A stretch of 61,218 nucleotides of DNA from Chromatiales bacterium (GCA_024762475.1 JANTHJ010000007.1:1-61218), one strand, 5' to 3'; counted from the stretch's first letter, positions 24,500-34,867 are shown. Translations and numbers: made by a program. Notes: generated by a model not told the origin, from the sequence alone.

Positions 24500-26812
24500 T
24501 CAGCCGAGGGCCTCCAACTCGGCCTGCAGGCGTGCCCGTTTCTCGTCACTGTCGGCTGAGGCCAGCGCCTGTTCCAGGATGCCAATGGCTTCCTCACGGT
24601 CGCCCAGCTCTACATAGGCCTTGGCCATCTCTATCACGATTTCCAGGCTCTGGTCCTCGTCCTCGGTCTGCTCGCTGAGATAGGAGTCGACCGCGCCCAG
24701 TCCATCGTCTTCGGTCTCCATCTCCGGCATGTCGAGGTCTTCCCACATGCCGACCAGCTCCTCCTGCTGACCCTTCTCGTCCAGGTCCAGGCCGGCGCCG
24801 CCCGGCAGCAGGCTCTCGTCCAGCTCGGGCAGTTCTGAGTCGGGATCGGCGGCCGGACGCACAGCCCCCCGGTCACCGGATGACTGGATGACGATCTCCG
24901 AATCCTCCTGGCCGAGATCTGCATCGGAATGCATCTCGGCAGTGGACTGCCCTGCAGTCTCCAGCATCGTATCCGGCCACAACTCCGAGTCCTCTCCCCG
25001 ACTGTCTTCGTCGAAAGGGCGGGTGGGCGATTCGCTGTAGGGCTTGGGCCTGCTCTCGCCATAGCTGGCCAATGGCCGGTCCTCGGCAGACTCGGATTTT
25101 CGGCCGCGCCGCCAGCCAACAAACCCGAGCAGCACCACGGCTGCACCGCCAAGGGCATACCAGGGCCAGTTCTTCCAGGCCCTGGCCTGCGGCTCAGCGG
25201 GTGCGGCGGGACTTTCAGCCATGGCCGGGGCGGGAGGCACGGCGACCGTCTCACCCGAGGCCAGCCCGGTATCGTCCGGAACCTCGACCTCGACAGCCCG
25301 CTCTTCTGCGTTGGCGACCGCCTCTTCGGTGGCCTGGCGAGGGCTTTCGGCTGCCGGAGCGGCGGTCTGCACGGGCGCCTCGACGGTGATCGTCGTGGTG
25401 CCCGGTTCGGCGCCGCTGTCCGCCGTGACTGTGCCGCCAGGGGCCTCGGGCGGGAGCGGGGCTTCCGCGGTCGCCGGTTGCGCGGTCTCTCCCAGCATGG
25501 GCGGAATCGCAGGCGCGTTCAGGGCCTGGGATGCAGCGCTGTCGGTTGGCGGAAGCGGCGTCGGCGACGGGACAGTGGGCGCCGCTTCGGGAGCGGGCGT
25601 TGGGGCCACTGGGGCATGCTTCGCCGGAGGCAGGCCCGCAGCGACCCGTTGTGCCTCGATGATCGCCTGGAGGGTGGCGATCTGCTGATCCTTGAAGGCC
25701 AGCAGCTGTTGCATCTCCTGTACCTGTGCCTTCAGGTGGACGAGCTGGCGGCGGATGTTGCCTTCCTCGATGTCGCCGCTGGCGAGTGTCTCTTGTTGCA
25801 GCAGCAGGTCCTGCTTGAGGGGCTCGAGCGGTGACGACTCGGCTGCTTGCGGTGGTGTCTGTTCCCGCGAAGGCAGGACCTCGAGTTTGTCCGACGATGC
25901 CCCCGACGGCAACATGGTGCGCTCCACCGCCGGCTCGACCACCGGCAAGCCCTCGCTCGCTGCTGCCTCGGGTGCACGGGCCCCGGCGGCGGGGCGTGAC
26001 GGAGGCTGAGGCAGTGGTTCACCGTGCTTCCAGGCCTGTTCCTGGCGGGCGAAGTCAGACAAGGCCTCGCCACGGTTGATGCGTTTCACCTGTTCGGTGG
26101 TCGGGACCACCAGCTCGACTCCCGACCTGAGTTTGTTGATGTTGCCATCCTCGAAGGCGCCGGGATTGAGGCGCTGCAGGGCGATCATCATCTGCTGGCT
26201 GGTGACCTCGTCAGAGCGCAGGTAGTAGGCGATGGGCCACAGCGTCTCGCCGGGCTTCACCTTGTAGCTGCTGATCCTGGGCGCGATCTTGTGGCCCTGC
26301 CCGTCGAACATCGGTTGCGGCCCGGCGCCCGCCAGGTTCTGCTTCTGATCCTGCTTGGGCCTCTGCGGCAGGGGACGGGTGGTGGCTGCGGGGGCCTCGG
26401 CGGCTGCCGGTTTGACGGCCTTGCGCGGGTCCAGCAGTACGGTGACGTCTTTCACCAGGTTGATCCCCTTACCCTGGATGCGCAGAGGAAACTCGATATA
26501 GGGTTGTGCCACCGGCTCGTTGGAGGTCGCCTGCAGAATCCATCGTCCATCGACCTGTTTCGGGGTCAGACTCAGCTTGACCGGCAGGGCCTCCGGGTCG
26601 ATCTGCAGGCGTGCGAAGTCGTCCCTGTCGCCGACGCCGATCCGCAGGTCGGCCAGCAGTGCCTGGTCCACGCCTTCCAGCTCGATCTGTGCGTCGAGGG
26701 GTTGCATGAGGTAGGAATTGACCTTCACCTTGCCTACCGAAAGCGCCCAGCTCGTGGAGGCGAACGCCAGGCTGGCGGCGATGCTGCGGAGAAGAAAGGA
26801 TTTCCTGCCCAT
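24500..26812 (-). CDS. fimV: FimV/TspA family peptidoglycan-binding polar hub protein
   Basis: This 770-residue protein has a signal peptide, then the FimV N-terminal domain (LSVGKVKVNSYLMQPLDAQI). A LysM motif (about 200-255, YKVKPGETLWPIAYYL) is followed by a coiled coil and a long Pro/Ala-rich region. A single membrane helix (WPWYALGGAAVVLLGFVGW) leads to an acidic cytoplasmic part. It ends in the FimV C-terminal TPR-like motif (AKAYVELGDREEAIGILEQAL). FimV organises pole-localised type IV pili and c-di-GMP or cAMP signalling in Pseudomonas. ATG at 26812 gives a proper signal sequence; the longer frame to 26896 adds unrelated residues. Confidence 0.9.
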   Translation of the reverse strand: MGRKSFLLRSIAASLAFASTSWALSVGKVKVNSYLMQPLDAQIELEGVDQALLADLRIGVGDRDDFARLQIDPEALPVKLSLTPKQVDGRWILQATSNEPVAQPYIEFPLRIQGKGINLVKDVTVLLDPRKAVKPAAAEAPAATTRPLPQRPKQDQKQNLAGAGPQPMFDGQGHKIAPRISSYKVKPGETLWPIAYYLRSDEVTSQQMMIALQRLNPGAFEDGNINKLRSGVELVVPTTEQVKRINRGEALSDFARQEQAWKHGEPLPQPPSRPAAGARAPEAAASEGLPVVEPAVERTMLPSGASSDKLEVLPSREQTPPQAAESSPLEPLKQDLLLQQETLASGDIEEGNIRRQLVHLKAQVQEMQQLLAFKDQQIATLQAIIEAQRVAAGLPPAKHAPVAPTPAPEAAPTVPSPTPLPPTDSAASQALNAPAIPPMLGETAQPATAEAPLPPEAPGGTVTADSGAEPGTTTITVEAPVQTAAPAAESPRQATEEAVANAEERAVEVEVPDDTGLASGETVAVPPAPAMAESPAAPAEPQARAWKNWPWYALGGAAVVLLGFVGWRRGRKSESAEDRPLASYGESRPKPYSESPTRPFDEDSRGEDSELWPDTMLETAGQSTAEMHSDADLGQEDSEIVIQSSGDRGAVRPAADPDSELPELDESLLPGGAGLDLDEKGQQEELVGMWEDLDMPEMETEDDGLGAVDSYLSEQTEDEDQSLEIVIEMAKAYVELGDREEAIGILEQALASADSDEKRARLQAELEALG

Positions 26813-27142
26813 GTTTTGCTTACCTGCGTCTTCCTGAATGGCGGGTGCCGAGTCCGGCTGGCCGCTGAACGCTGCGAATCTTCTCATGCTGTCCAAGAAA
26901 TATCCATTTAGGCTTTGAGATATAAAGGAATTCCTGATAAAAGCCCAGTCTGGGACCGGATTCCGGCGTGCCCGTCCTGCGCGACACTGTGACGAAGTTC
27001 ACGTGTTTCGGAGGCGCGAGCTGCCGCACAGGGGATTCCGCCCGCGCCCGACTTCAGATTTTCCGGGGCGCGCCGATGCATGGGAAGTTACGTCGTACCA
27101 GTCAAGGACTGAACCCCAGCCAGGAGGAGCCGCGACACTCAT
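26813..27142. other. Intergenic region between fimV and di-haem peroxidase
   Basis: This 330-base divergent gap holds no gene. It contains an imperfect dyad from GGCTTT (26910) to AAAGCC (26944), centred on the perfect palindrome AGGAATTCCT (26925-26934). That is a plausible operator between the two promoters. No clear -10/-35 pair was seen on either strand. Confidence 0.5.
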
Positions 27143-28204
27143 ATGGCCGACTCGAACCCGCATTTCCTGGAGGCCCTGCGTGACCGGCCCCGCCGCCTGC
27201 AGCGGCTGGCGGTCTTGATCGTCGTCTTCGGGGCCGCCGCAATGCTGCTGTACCCATTGCTGGGCCGGGTGCTCCAGGATCCCCCTCACCCCGAGGCGGT
27301 CGAGGAGGGTCTGCCGCCGGTCGACCGGGCCCTGTTGCCCGTGACGACCCCCGTGCCACGGGGCCCCTTGTGGCGCGAAAGGGCCGAGCTCGGGAAACGC
27401 CTGTTCTCCGATCCGATGCTCTCCCCCAAGGGGATGGCTTGTAGCCACTGCCACGCCCTGGATGGATACGCCACCCTCGACAGGCCGCGCTCGCCCGACC
27501 GGCTCGGCCAGGAAACGGCAAGAAACATCCCCTCGCTGCTCAACGTCGCGCTTAATAGCCGTTTCGGTTGGGCGGGTGACCTTCGAACCCTTGCGGAGCA
27601 GCTCGATCGGGTCTTGAGAAACCCGCGACACATGGCCAGCAGTTGGGAGTTTGCGCTGGCTGCCATTGCCGCGAAGCCGGAGCACGCCGCCGCCTTCGGC
27701 CAGCTCTACGATGGGCGGATCGAACAGTCGACCTTTACCGATGCCATTGTCAGTTTCGAGGAGGCGCTGGCGACCCCGGGTGCGCCGCTGGATCGCTATC
27801 TCGCCGGTGAGACCGGGGCCCTCGAGCCCGACGCCATCCAGGGATTCCGGAAATTTCGCGAATACGGCTGCATCGCCTGCCACCAGGGCCGTAATCTCGG
27901 GGGCAACATGACGGCCAGGTTCGGCGTACTGGGCAATCCTTTCGAAGACGGATTTGCGGAGGATCCCGGGCTGTATGCCAAGACAGGGCGCGAGGGGGAC
28001 CGCCATGTGTTTCGGGTGCCGGGCTTGCGCAATGTCGCGCTGACAAGGCCCTATTTTCACGATGGATCGGTGTCGGAGCTGGCTGAGGCGGTGCGGAAGA
28101 TGGGACGCTACCAGCTGGGGCAGGAATTGCCGCGCAAGGACGTTGCGCAGATCGTCGCCTTCCTGGAGGCATTGACCGCTCCGCCACCGGAAATACTGCG
28201 ATGA
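27143..28204 (+). CDS. Di-haem cytochrome c peroxidase/MauG-family protein
   Basis: This 353-residue protein has an N-terminal membrane anchor (LAVLIVVFGAAAMLLYPLL) and two haem-binding CxxCH motifs, CSHCH at 100-104 and CIACH at 243-247. The C-terminal VPGLRNVALTRPYFHDGS is typical of bacterial di-haem peroxidases (CcpA/MauG family). It is probably periplasmic and membrane-tethered, reducing H2O2 or oxidising a protein partner. Its stop overlaps the ATG of the next gene (ATGA), so the two are translationally coupled. AGGAGG lies upstream but at about 13 bases. Confidence 0.85.
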   Translation: MADSNPHFLEALRDRPRRLQRLAVLIVVFGAAAMLLYPLLGRVLQDPPHPEAVEEGLPPVDRALLPVTTPVPRGPLWRERAELGKRLFSDPMLSPKGMACSHCHALDGYATLDRPRSPDRLGQETARNIPSLLNVALNSRFGWAGDLRTLAEQLDRVLRNPRHMASSWEFALAAIAAKPEHAAAFGQLYDGRIEQSTFTDAIVSFEEALATPGAPLDRYLAGETGALEPDAIQGFRKFREYGCIACHQGRNLGGNMTARFGVLGNPFEDGFAEDPGLYAKTGREGDRHVFRVPGLRNVALTRPYFHDGSVSELAEAVRKMGRYQLGQELPRKDVAQIVAFLEALTAPPPEILR

Positions 28205-31080
28205 AGCCGGGCAATATCCTGCAGATCACGCTGGCCTTGGGCCTTGCTGCCCTGATGTCCTTCCTCTTCTTGCGGAGCCAGCTCGACCACTCGGCGCTGA
28301 CCCGCGCGGAATCGAACCTCCAGCAACTGCGTCTGGACGAACTGCGTCTGCGACGGTTCGTGGAGCTGGCCGCCTATGGCGGAGTGCAAAACTATGATGC
28401 CCTGGAGCGGCTTGCGCGCCGCCTGCAGACGGGCATCTCCGGACTGGCTGACGGGCTGAGCGGGATGGGGCTCGGTGAATTGACCGGACAGGCCCGAAAC
28501 CTGGAGCAGCTATTCGAGCGACGCGACCCCGCGCTGATGGATTTCGAGCGTTCGCTTGCGCTGCAACGTGTCTCCGACCTGTACCTGCCCTCGCTGGGCG
28601 ACAGACTGCGCGGGACGCTACGTCGCCAGGGTGGAGAGGGCCCGCTGGCGCTGTTCGACCGGGTCTCGGCACTGGAGCGGCAGATCGCCCGCCTCGGGCC
28701 GCTTCCCGACGCACAGTCGCAGAAGGCAGCAAGACTGATCGCGAGGCTGGCGGATCTCTCGCTTGCACCGGTTACCCTCGGTGATCAGTTGCAGGTGCTG
28801 AAGAATGATTTTGTCCGGCTGGCCTCGACCCGAATCAAGGCGACGGTCCTGGCGCGAAAACAGCTGGCGGTCTTGCGCGATCCCCGCTTGCAAAGGGGGC
28901 TGGAGTCGCTGCACAGCGACTTTCTGCAGCAGGTCTCCGCCCTGCAGGCGAAGGCACTCGGTTACCGCATGGCCCTGTTTGCCCTTGCCATGGTGCTGCT
29001 CCTCTACCTTGCGTGGGTCTTCTTCAGTCTGCAGGATGCCACCGCCAGCCTGCGCAGTGCCATCCGGGATCTGAACTTTCACAAGTTCGTGGCCGACGAA
29101 CATGCGATCGTCAGTGCCACGGATGCGCAGGGCCGGATCACCTACACCAATGATCACTTCCGTCGCCTGACCGGTTACGCAGAGCCGGATCTGATCGGAC
29201 AGAATCACAGGATTCTCAAGTCGGATGTGCATGATCCGGCTTTCTACGAGAATCTCTGGAACACCATCACCAGCGGCCAGGTCTGGCAGGGAACCATCTG
29301 CAACCGCGCACGCGATGGCAGCCTCCACTGGCTGGAGACCACTATCGTGCCGCGCCTCGATGCCAGCGGCGAGCCCTACGAATACCTGGCCATCCGTACC
29401 GATGTCAGTGACAAGGTGAGCGCCGAGCGGCAGGTCGCGTGGCTGGCGCGTATCCCGGAGGAGAATCCCGAGCCGGTGATGCGCCTGGATCGCAAGGGCC
29501 GCGTGCTGTATGCCAACGAGGCGGCGGCGGGGCTGCTAAGGGAATTGCAGGATGCCAACCAGCAATGGCTGCAGCAGCACTGGCCGACGGGGGTGATTCG
29601 TGCCCTGGAGACCCGGCATTCCCAGGAGATGGAGCTGTTGGTGGCCGGGCGCTATTACCACTTCTACCTGGTGCCCGTGCCCGCCGAGGAGTACGTGAAC
29701 ATCTACGCCCACGATGTCACCGAGCGGCGCAAGGCAGAGTTGCAGCTCTCGCACCAGGCGCGCCACGATGCCTTGACCGGCCTGGCCAATCGACATGCCT
29801 TCGAGGCGATCCTGGACGATGCTATCGAACTGGCACGTTTCGAGGGGCAGCCGAGCATGCTGCTGTACCTCGATCTGGATCAGTTCAAGGTGGTCAACGA
29901 CACCTGTGGCCATGTCGCGGGTGACGAACTGCTGCGCCAGTTGGGCGCGCGCCTGGCGCGCCAGATCCGCGGCAACGATGAAATCGCGCGCCTGGGGGGC
30001 GACGAATTCGCCGTGCTGCTGCGCAACTGCCCCCTCGAGGCGGGGATGGAGATCGCCGAGAAACTGCGCTCCCAGGTGTCTGAATTCCAGTTCGCCTGGG
30101 AGGGCAAATCCTTCCGCGTCGGGGTGAGTATCGGGGTGGTGGAGATCCGCGAGGATGCCACCAGCCGCGACGAGGTCATGGCCGCCGCGGACGTGGCCTG
30201 CTATGCGGCCAAGGATGCGGGTCGGAATCGCATCCACCTGTTCCATCTGGACGACAACCAGGCGGCCCAGCGGCGGGACGAGATGCACTGGGCGGCGCGC
30301 ATTCCGCAGGCGCTGGTCGACGACCGTTTCGTGCTCGTGGTGCAGGCCGTGGTGCCGCTGCAGGACAAAGGGGCCCGTGGCCACTACGAGGTGTTGATCC
30401 GGATGCGCGACGAGGCCGGCCAATTGATTCCGCCGGGTGCCTTCATCCCGGCTGCCGAACGCTACGACCTGATGCCGGCTATCGATCACTGGGTGGTGCA
30501 GCGGGTCTTCGAGGCGCTTGCGCGGCTCAAGGACAGTGGGCAGGACATGGCGCGCTGGCGTTTCGCAGTCAATCTCTGCGGCCCCTCGCTCGGGGATGTC
30601 TACCTGGTCGAATTCATCGCCGAACGGCTGCGCGAACTCGAGCTGCCGCCCGGACAGCTGAGTTTCGAGGTCACTGAGACCGCTGCGGTCGGCAATCTCA
30701 GCGATGCGGTGGAATTCATCCAGCGGCTGAAATCACTCGGCTGCGAGATCGCCCTGGACGACTTCGGCAGCGGGCTCTCCTCGTTTGCCTACCTGAAGAA
30801 TCTGCCGGTGGATTTCCTCAAGATCGATGGCGCCTTCGTCAAGGATTTGCTCGACGATCCCATCGATGCCGCCATGGTGGAGGCGATCAATCAAATCGGT
30901 CACGTGATGAAGATCCGCACCATTGCCGAGTTTGTGGAGAACGACGAGACTTTCGAGCGGCTGCGTCAGATCGGCGTGGATTTCGCACAAGGCTATGCCA
31001 TCGACAGGCCCAGGGCGCTCGAGGAGCTCGTGCAGGCGGCGCAGGCAATGCCGGCCGACGGAACCGCCGGGGGTATTTGA
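28201..31080 (+). CDS. Membrane sensor with PAS, GGDEF and EAL domains
   Basis: This 959-residue c-di-GMP enzyme has two membrane helices (about 8-25 and 256-276) bounding a helical sensor region. A PAS domain (about 293-405) and a second, poorer PAS follow. The GGDEF domain (about 515-680) has an intact GGDEF near residue 600 and an inhibitory RGND five residues before it. The EAL domain (about 695-945) reads EVL at the signature but keeps FEVTET, DDFGSG, LKIDG and AEFVE, so hydrolysis may be retained. Net activity is unknown. Coupling to a di-haem peroxidase suggests redox or peroxide sensing. Confidence 0.9.
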   Translation: MKPGNILQITLALGLAALMSFLFLRSQLDHSALTRAESNLQQLRLDELRLRRFVELAAYGGVQNYDALERLARRLQTGISGLADGLSGMGLGELTGQARNLEQLFERRDPALMDFERSLALQRVSDLYLPSLGDRLRGTLRRQGGEGPLALFDRVSALERQIARLGPLPDAQSQKAARLIARLADLSLAPVTLGDQLQVLKNDFVRLASTRIKATVLARKQLAVLRDPRLQRGLESLHSDFLQQVSALQAKALGYRMALFALAMVLLLYLAWVFFSLQDATASLRSAIRDLNFHKFVADEHAIVSATDAQGRITYTNDHFRRLTGYAEPDLIGQNHRILKSDVHDPAFYENLWNTITSGQVWQGTICNRARDGSLHWLETTIVPRLDASGEPYEYLAIRTDVSDKVSAERQVAWLARIPEENPEPVMRLDRKGRVLYANEAAAGLLRELQDANQQWLQQHWPTGVIRALETRHSQEMELLVAGRYYHFYLVPVPAEEYVNIYAHDVTERRKAELQLSHQARHDALTGLANRHAFEAILDDAIELARFEGQPSMLLYLDLDQFKVVNDTCGHVAGDELLRQLGARLARQIRGNDEIARLGGDEFAVLLRNCPLEAGMEIAEKLRSQVSEFQFAWEGKSFRVGVSIGVVEIREDATSRDEVMAAADVACYAAKDAGRNRIHLFHLDDNQAAQRRDEMHWAARIPQALVDDRFVLVVQAVVPLQDKGARGHYEVLIRMRDEAGQLIPPGAFIPAAERYDLMPAIDHWVVQRVFEALARLKDSGQDMARWRFAVNLCGPSLGDVYLVEFIAERLRELELPPGQLSFEVTETAAVGNLSDAVEFIQRLKSLGCEIALDDFGSGLSSFAYLKNLPVDFLKIDGAFVKDLLDDPIDAAMVEAINQIGHVMKIRTIAEFVENDETFERLRQIGVDFAQGYAIDRPRALEELVQAAQAMPADGTAGGI

Positions 31081-31087
31081 CGGCGGT

Positions 31088-33130
31088 CTATGTGACCCGC
31101 GTGCCTGGTTGCGCGCCGTCGTCCGGACTCAGCAGATACAGCGCCTTGCCGCCGGGACCCGCGGCCAGCACCATGCCCTCCGACACGCCGAAGCGCATTT
31201 TACGCGGCGCGAGATTGGCTACCATAACCGTGAGCCGGCCCTCCAGATTCTCTGGCCGGTAGGCCGACTTGATGCCCGCGAAGACGTTGCGCGTCTCACC
31301 ACCCAGGTCGAGGCTCAGGCGCAGCAGCTTGTCGGCCCCTTCCACCGGTTCGGCCCGAACGATGCGCGCGATCCGCAGATCCACCTTGGCGAAGTCGTCG
31401 AAGGGGATGGTCTCCGCAATGGGTTCCTTCGCCAGGGGAGAATCGGCTGCCGGTTGTGCCGTGACCTCGGCCTCCGCCTGCAGATCTTCCTTCGAGGCCT
31501 CGATCATGGCGTCGATGCGATCCTTTTCCACGCGCGTCATCAGAGGTTTGAACTTTTCGATCACATGGTCGGTCAGCGGCTCGGCCTGGCTGTTCCATTG
31601 CATGGGTTCGATGCGCAGGAACGCCTCCGCCTGCTCTGCCAGGCGGGGCAGGATGGGCTTGAGATAGCCCACCAGCACCCGGAACAGGTTGATCCCGCTG
31701 GAGCAGATCTCCTGCAACTCCTGTTCACGGCCCGCCTCCTTGGCGATGACCCAGGGTTTGTGCCCGTCGATGTACTGGTTGGCGCGGTCGGCCAGGGCCA
31801 TGATCTCGCGCACCGCCCGGCCGTATTCCCGCTGCTCGAAATGTTCGGCGATGGCATCGCCGGCGGCGACGAACTCGTCGTACAGGGCCGGCTCGCCGCA
31901 ACGTGCCGCCAGGCGGCCCTCGAAGCGCTTGTGGATGAAGCCTGCGCAGCGGCTGGCGATGTTGACCACCTTGCCCACCAGATCGCTGTTGACGCGCTGC
32001 GCAAAGTCCTCGAGGTTGAGGTCCAGGTCGTCCACGCGCGAACTCAGCTTGGCCGCAAAGTAGTAGCGCAGGTACTCGGGATTGAGGTGTTCCAGGTAGG
32101 TGCGCGCCTTGATGAAGGTGCCGCGCGACTTGGACATCTTGGCACCATCCACGGTAAGGAATCCGTGCGCCCAGACCGCGCTGGGCATGCGAAATCCAGC
32201 CCCGTGTAGCAGCGCAGGCCAGAACAGGGCATGGAAGTAGATGATGTCCTTGCCGATGAAGTGGTACAGCTCGGTATCCGAGCCGGGCTGCCAGAAGCTA
32301 TCGAAGTCGATCCCCTGCTCGTCGCACAGGTTGCGGAAGCTGGCCATGTAGCCGATCGGGGCATCCAGCCAGACATAGAAGTATTTGCCGGGTGCGTCGG
32401 GGATCTCGAACCCGAAGTAGGGTGCATCGCGGGAGATATCCCAGTCCGCCAGGCCGGCTTCGAACCACTCGTCCAGCTTGTTGGCGACCTCCGGTTGGAC
32501 GTGCCCGGCGCGGTGCCAGTCCTTGAGCACCTGTTCGAAGTCGGCCAGGCGGAAGAAGATGTGTTCCGATTCGCGCTCTACCGGCGTCGCGCCGGAGACT
32601 GCCGAGCGGGGATTCTTCAGATCGGTGGGCGCATAGGTAGCACCACAGCTCTCGCAGCTGTCCCCGTACTGGTCCTCGGCCCCACAACGCGGACATTCCC
32701 CCTTGATGAACCGGTCCGGCAGGAACATACCGGCCTCGGGGTCATAGGCCTGCTTGATCGTTTTGCGCACGATATGACCGGCATCCCGGTTGCGCTCATA
32801 GATCAGGTTGGCGCAGGCCCGGTTTTCCGGTGAGTGGGTCGAATGATAATTGTCGAACCCGATGTGGAAACCGGCGAAGTCTTCGGTGTGCTCTTTCCAC
32901 ACGCGGGCGATCAGTTCCTCCGGTTCGATTCCCTCGGCTCGGGCGCGCAGCATGATGGGGGTACCATGGGCATCGTCCGCGCAGACGTAGTAACACTCGT
33001 GACCGCGCAGCTTCTGGAATCGGGCCCAGATGTCGGTCTGGATATATTCGACCAGGTGCCCGAGGTGAATGGAACCGTTGGCATAGGGGAGGGCGCTGGT
33101 GACCAGGATCTTGCGGCGTTGCTCTGACAT
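31088..33130 (-). CDS. metG: Methionine--tRNA ligase
   Basis: This 680-residue cytosolic MetRS charges tRNA-Met. The HIGH-type signature appears as HLGH. The zinc knuckle is CPRCG with CESCG, and KMSKS is intact in [12 protein letters not shown]. An anticodon-binding helical domain follows. A C-terminal EMAP/Trbp111 domain ([20 protein letters not shown]) is used for dimerisation and tRNA binding. This is the long E. coli-type enzyme. The ATG at 33130 gives [19 protein letters not shown]; a longer frame to 33208 adds unrelated residues. It is divergent from apbC, as in E. coli. Confidence 0.96.
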   Translation of the reverse strand: MSEQRRKILVTSALPYANGSIHLGHLVEYIQTDIWARFQKLRGHECYYVCADDAHGTPIMLRARAEGIEPEELIARVWKEHTEDFAGFHIGFDNYHSTHSPENRACANLIYERNRDAGHIVRKTIKQAYDPEAGMFLPDRFIKGECPRCGAEDQYGDSCESCGATYAPTDLKNPRSAVSGATPVERESEHIFFRLADFEQVLKDWHRAGHVQPEVANKLDEWFEAGLADWDISRDAPYFGFEIPDAPGKYFYVWLDAPIGYMASFRNLCDEQGIDFDSFWQPGSDTELYHFIGKDIIYFHALFWPALLHGAGFRMPSAVWAHGFLTVDGAKMSKSRGTFIKARTYLEHLNPEYLRYYFAAKLSSRVDDLDLNLEDFAQRVNSDLVGKVVNIASRCAGFIHKRFEGRLAARCGEPALYDEFVAAGDAIAEHFEQREYGRAVREIMALADRANQYIDGHKPWVIAKEAGREQELQEICSSGINLFRVLVGYLKPILPRLAEQAEAFLRIEPMQWNSQAEPLTDHVIEKFKPLMTRVEKDRIDAMIEASKEDLQAEAEVTAQPAADSPLAKEPIAETIPFDDFAKVDLRIARIVRAEPVEGADKLLRLSLDLGGETRNVFAGIKSAYRPENLEGRLTVMVANLAPRKMRFGVSEGMVLAAGPGGKALYLLSPDDGAQPGTRVT

Positions 33131-33245
33131 CTCGGCTCGAATATTTTCTGCGATTGAAACGGCGATTATTTCATAACCCCGGCCGGCAATGCGCTCGCCG
33201 GTCAACACGCCTTCGCGTGCGGCGACGAAAACCCGAGTAATTCGG

Positions 33246-33275
33246 TTGGGTTTGGTCGGGGGAGGATGATAGAAT
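33246..33275 (+). promoter_or_regulatory. Candidate promoter of apbC
   Basis: TTGGGT (33246-33251) and TAGAAT (33270-33275) are separated by 18 bases, about 70 bases before the apbC start. This is the best rightward pair in the 212-base divergent metG-apbC gap. Confidence 0.4.
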
Positions 33276-33342
33276 CGCCCATCGTTTTTTCCCGGAAAGT
33301 ATTTCAGGGCGCGCCGAAGCGCGTCCTGCAGGAGTATTCACA

Positions 33343-34434
33343 ATGGCTGAAGTCACGCAAGAATCCATCGAAGAGGCCCTGAAAGGCTACATCGAACCCC
33401 ACTTGGGCACCGATCTGGTCAGCGCCAAATCGGTCAAGGATATCGCCATCGACGGTGACAAGGTGAAGGTCAAGGTGGTGCTGGGCTTCCCCGCCAAGGG
33501 CGTACAGGACGAGATCGCCTCCGCGGTGAAGCAGGCCTGCGAGTCGGTCGAGGGCGTATCCTCCTGCGACGTGGACCTGAGCTGGGAGATCACCGCCCAC
33601 TCGGTGCAAAAGGCGCTCAAGCCGATCGACAATGTGAAGAACATCATCGCGGTCGCGTCCGGAAAGGGTGGCGTGGGCAAATCCACTACGGCGGTCAACC
33701 TGGCCTTGGCGCTCTCCGCCGAGGGAGCGCGGGTCGGGATTCTCGATGCCGATATCTACGGACCCTCACAGCCGCGCATGCTGGGCATCTCCGGCAAGCC
33801 CGAGTCGAAGGACGGCAAGACCCTCGAGCCGATGACCAGTTATCACCTGCAGGCCATGTCCATCGGCTTCCTGATCGACGAGGAGACCCCGATGATCTGG
33901 CGTGGCCCCATGGTGACCCAGGCGCTGGAACAGCTGCTCAACGACACCAACTGGGACGATCTCGACTACCTGGTGATCGACCTGCCGCCGGGCACCGGGG
34001 ATACCCAGCTGACCCTGGCGCAGAAGGTGCCGGTCTCCGGCGCCATCATCGTCACCACGCCGCAGGACATCGCCCTGCTGGATGCACGCAAGGGCTTCAA
34101 GATGTTCGAAAAGGTGGAGGTGCCGGTGCTGGGCATCGTGGAGAACATGTCGATCCACATCTGCTCCAACTGCGGCCACGAGGAGCATATATTCGGCGAG
34201 GGTGGTGGCGAGCGCATGGCCCAGGAGTATGGGGTTGACTTCCTCGGGGCACTGCCGCTGGAAAAACGCATCCGAGAAGAGACCGATTCGGGCAAACCCA
34301 CGGTGGTGGCGGAGCCTGAGGCGCGTGCCTCGGAGATCTACCGCGAGATCGCCCGCAAGGCTGCGGCCAAGCTGTCACGCCAGGCGAAGAGCTACGCCGC
34401 GAAGTTTCCGAATATTGTCATTCAGAACAACTGA
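33343..34434 (+). CDS. apbC: Iron-sulfur cluster carrier protein ApbC (Mrp)
   Basis: This 363-residue cytosolic ATPase binds and transfers 4Fe-4S clusters. An N-terminal DUF59/MIP18 domain (about 1-90) is followed by the P-loop domain with VASGKGGVGKSTTAVNLA, LDADIYGPS and LPPGTGDTQL. The cluster-ligating CxxC is CSNC in HICSNCGHEEHIF. AGGAG precedes the ATG. A strong intrinsic terminator follows. Rnf, Nth and YgiQ elsewhere in the window are among many Fe-S clients the cell must supply. Confidence 0.95.
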   Translation: MAEVTQESIEEALKGYIEPHLGTDLVSAKSVKDIAIDGDKVKVKVVLGFPAKGVQDEIASAVKQACESVEGVSSCDVDLSWEITAHSVQKALKPIDNVKNIIAVASGKGGVGKSTTAVNLALALSAEGARVGILDADIYGPSQPRMLGISGKPESKDGKTLEPMTSYHLQAMSIGFLIDEETPMIWRGPMVTQALEQLLNDTNWDDLDYLVIDLPPGTGDTQLTLAQKVPVSGAIIVTTPQDIALLDARKGFKMFEKVEVPVLGIVENMSIHICSNCGHEEHIFGEGGGERMAQEYGVDFLGALPLEKRIREETDSGKPTVVAEPEARASEIYREIARKAAAKLSRQAKSYAAKFPNIVIQNN

Positions 34435-34458
34435 CATTCGGGTCCACTGTAGTGCACG

Positions 34459-34494
34459 AGCCCCGATACCGGCCCGGTATCGGGGCTTTTCTTT
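34459..34494 (+). terminator. Intrinsic terminator of apbC
   Basis: AGCCCCGATACC pairs perfectly with GGTATCGGGGCT around a five-base loop and is followed by TTTTCTTT. It sits 25 bases after the apbC stop and just before the convergent His-rich gene. Confidence 0.92.
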
Positions 34495-34507
34495 GGTGCC
34501 TTGTACT

Positions 34508-34867
34508 TCAGTCGAAATAGAAGAGCTGCAGTCCCCAGTGCTCGCCCCGCAGGCGCGGCACTCTGACGATAGGCCGGTATTCATAGTGGCGGTAGCGCGG
34601 CCGGTAGATCGGATGATCATGCCGCCGCTTCCAGTGACGCCAGTGGTGGCGTCGGGCCTTGTGCCGGTGAGGATGTCGGTATTCATGGTGCCGGTGGCGC
34701 GGACGTTGGTCTCTGACGACCAGAGTCACCCGCTCGCGTTCACGGTGGTCGCGGTCGCCATGGCGGTCACCGTGTCGGTCGCCATTCCGGTCATGGGCGA
34801 AGGCGGTCGACGCCGTACCCGAAACGGCCAGGACCGCGGTGAGCAGGATTGCGGCTGGGTATTTCAT
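34508..34867 (-). CDS. His/Arg-rich exported small protein
   Basis: This 119-residue protein has a clear signal peptide (AAILLTAVLAVSGTASTAFA). Its mature part is dominated by His, Arg, Asp and Tyr (repeats such as DRHGDRHGDRDH and RHRHHEYRHPHRH). No family is recognised. The histidine density suggests binding of metal ions or polyanions in the periplasm, which is inference. AGGAGG seven bases upstream fixes the ATG at 34867; the longer frame to 35005 has no such site. The gene stands alone, convergent with apbC. Confidence 0.75.
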   Translation of the reverse strand: MKYPAAILLTAVLAVSGTASTAFAHDRNGDRHGDRHGDRDHRERERVTLVVRDQRPRHRHHEYRHPHRHKARRHHWRHWKRRHDHPIYRPRYRHYEYRPIVRVPRLRGEHWGLQLFYFD

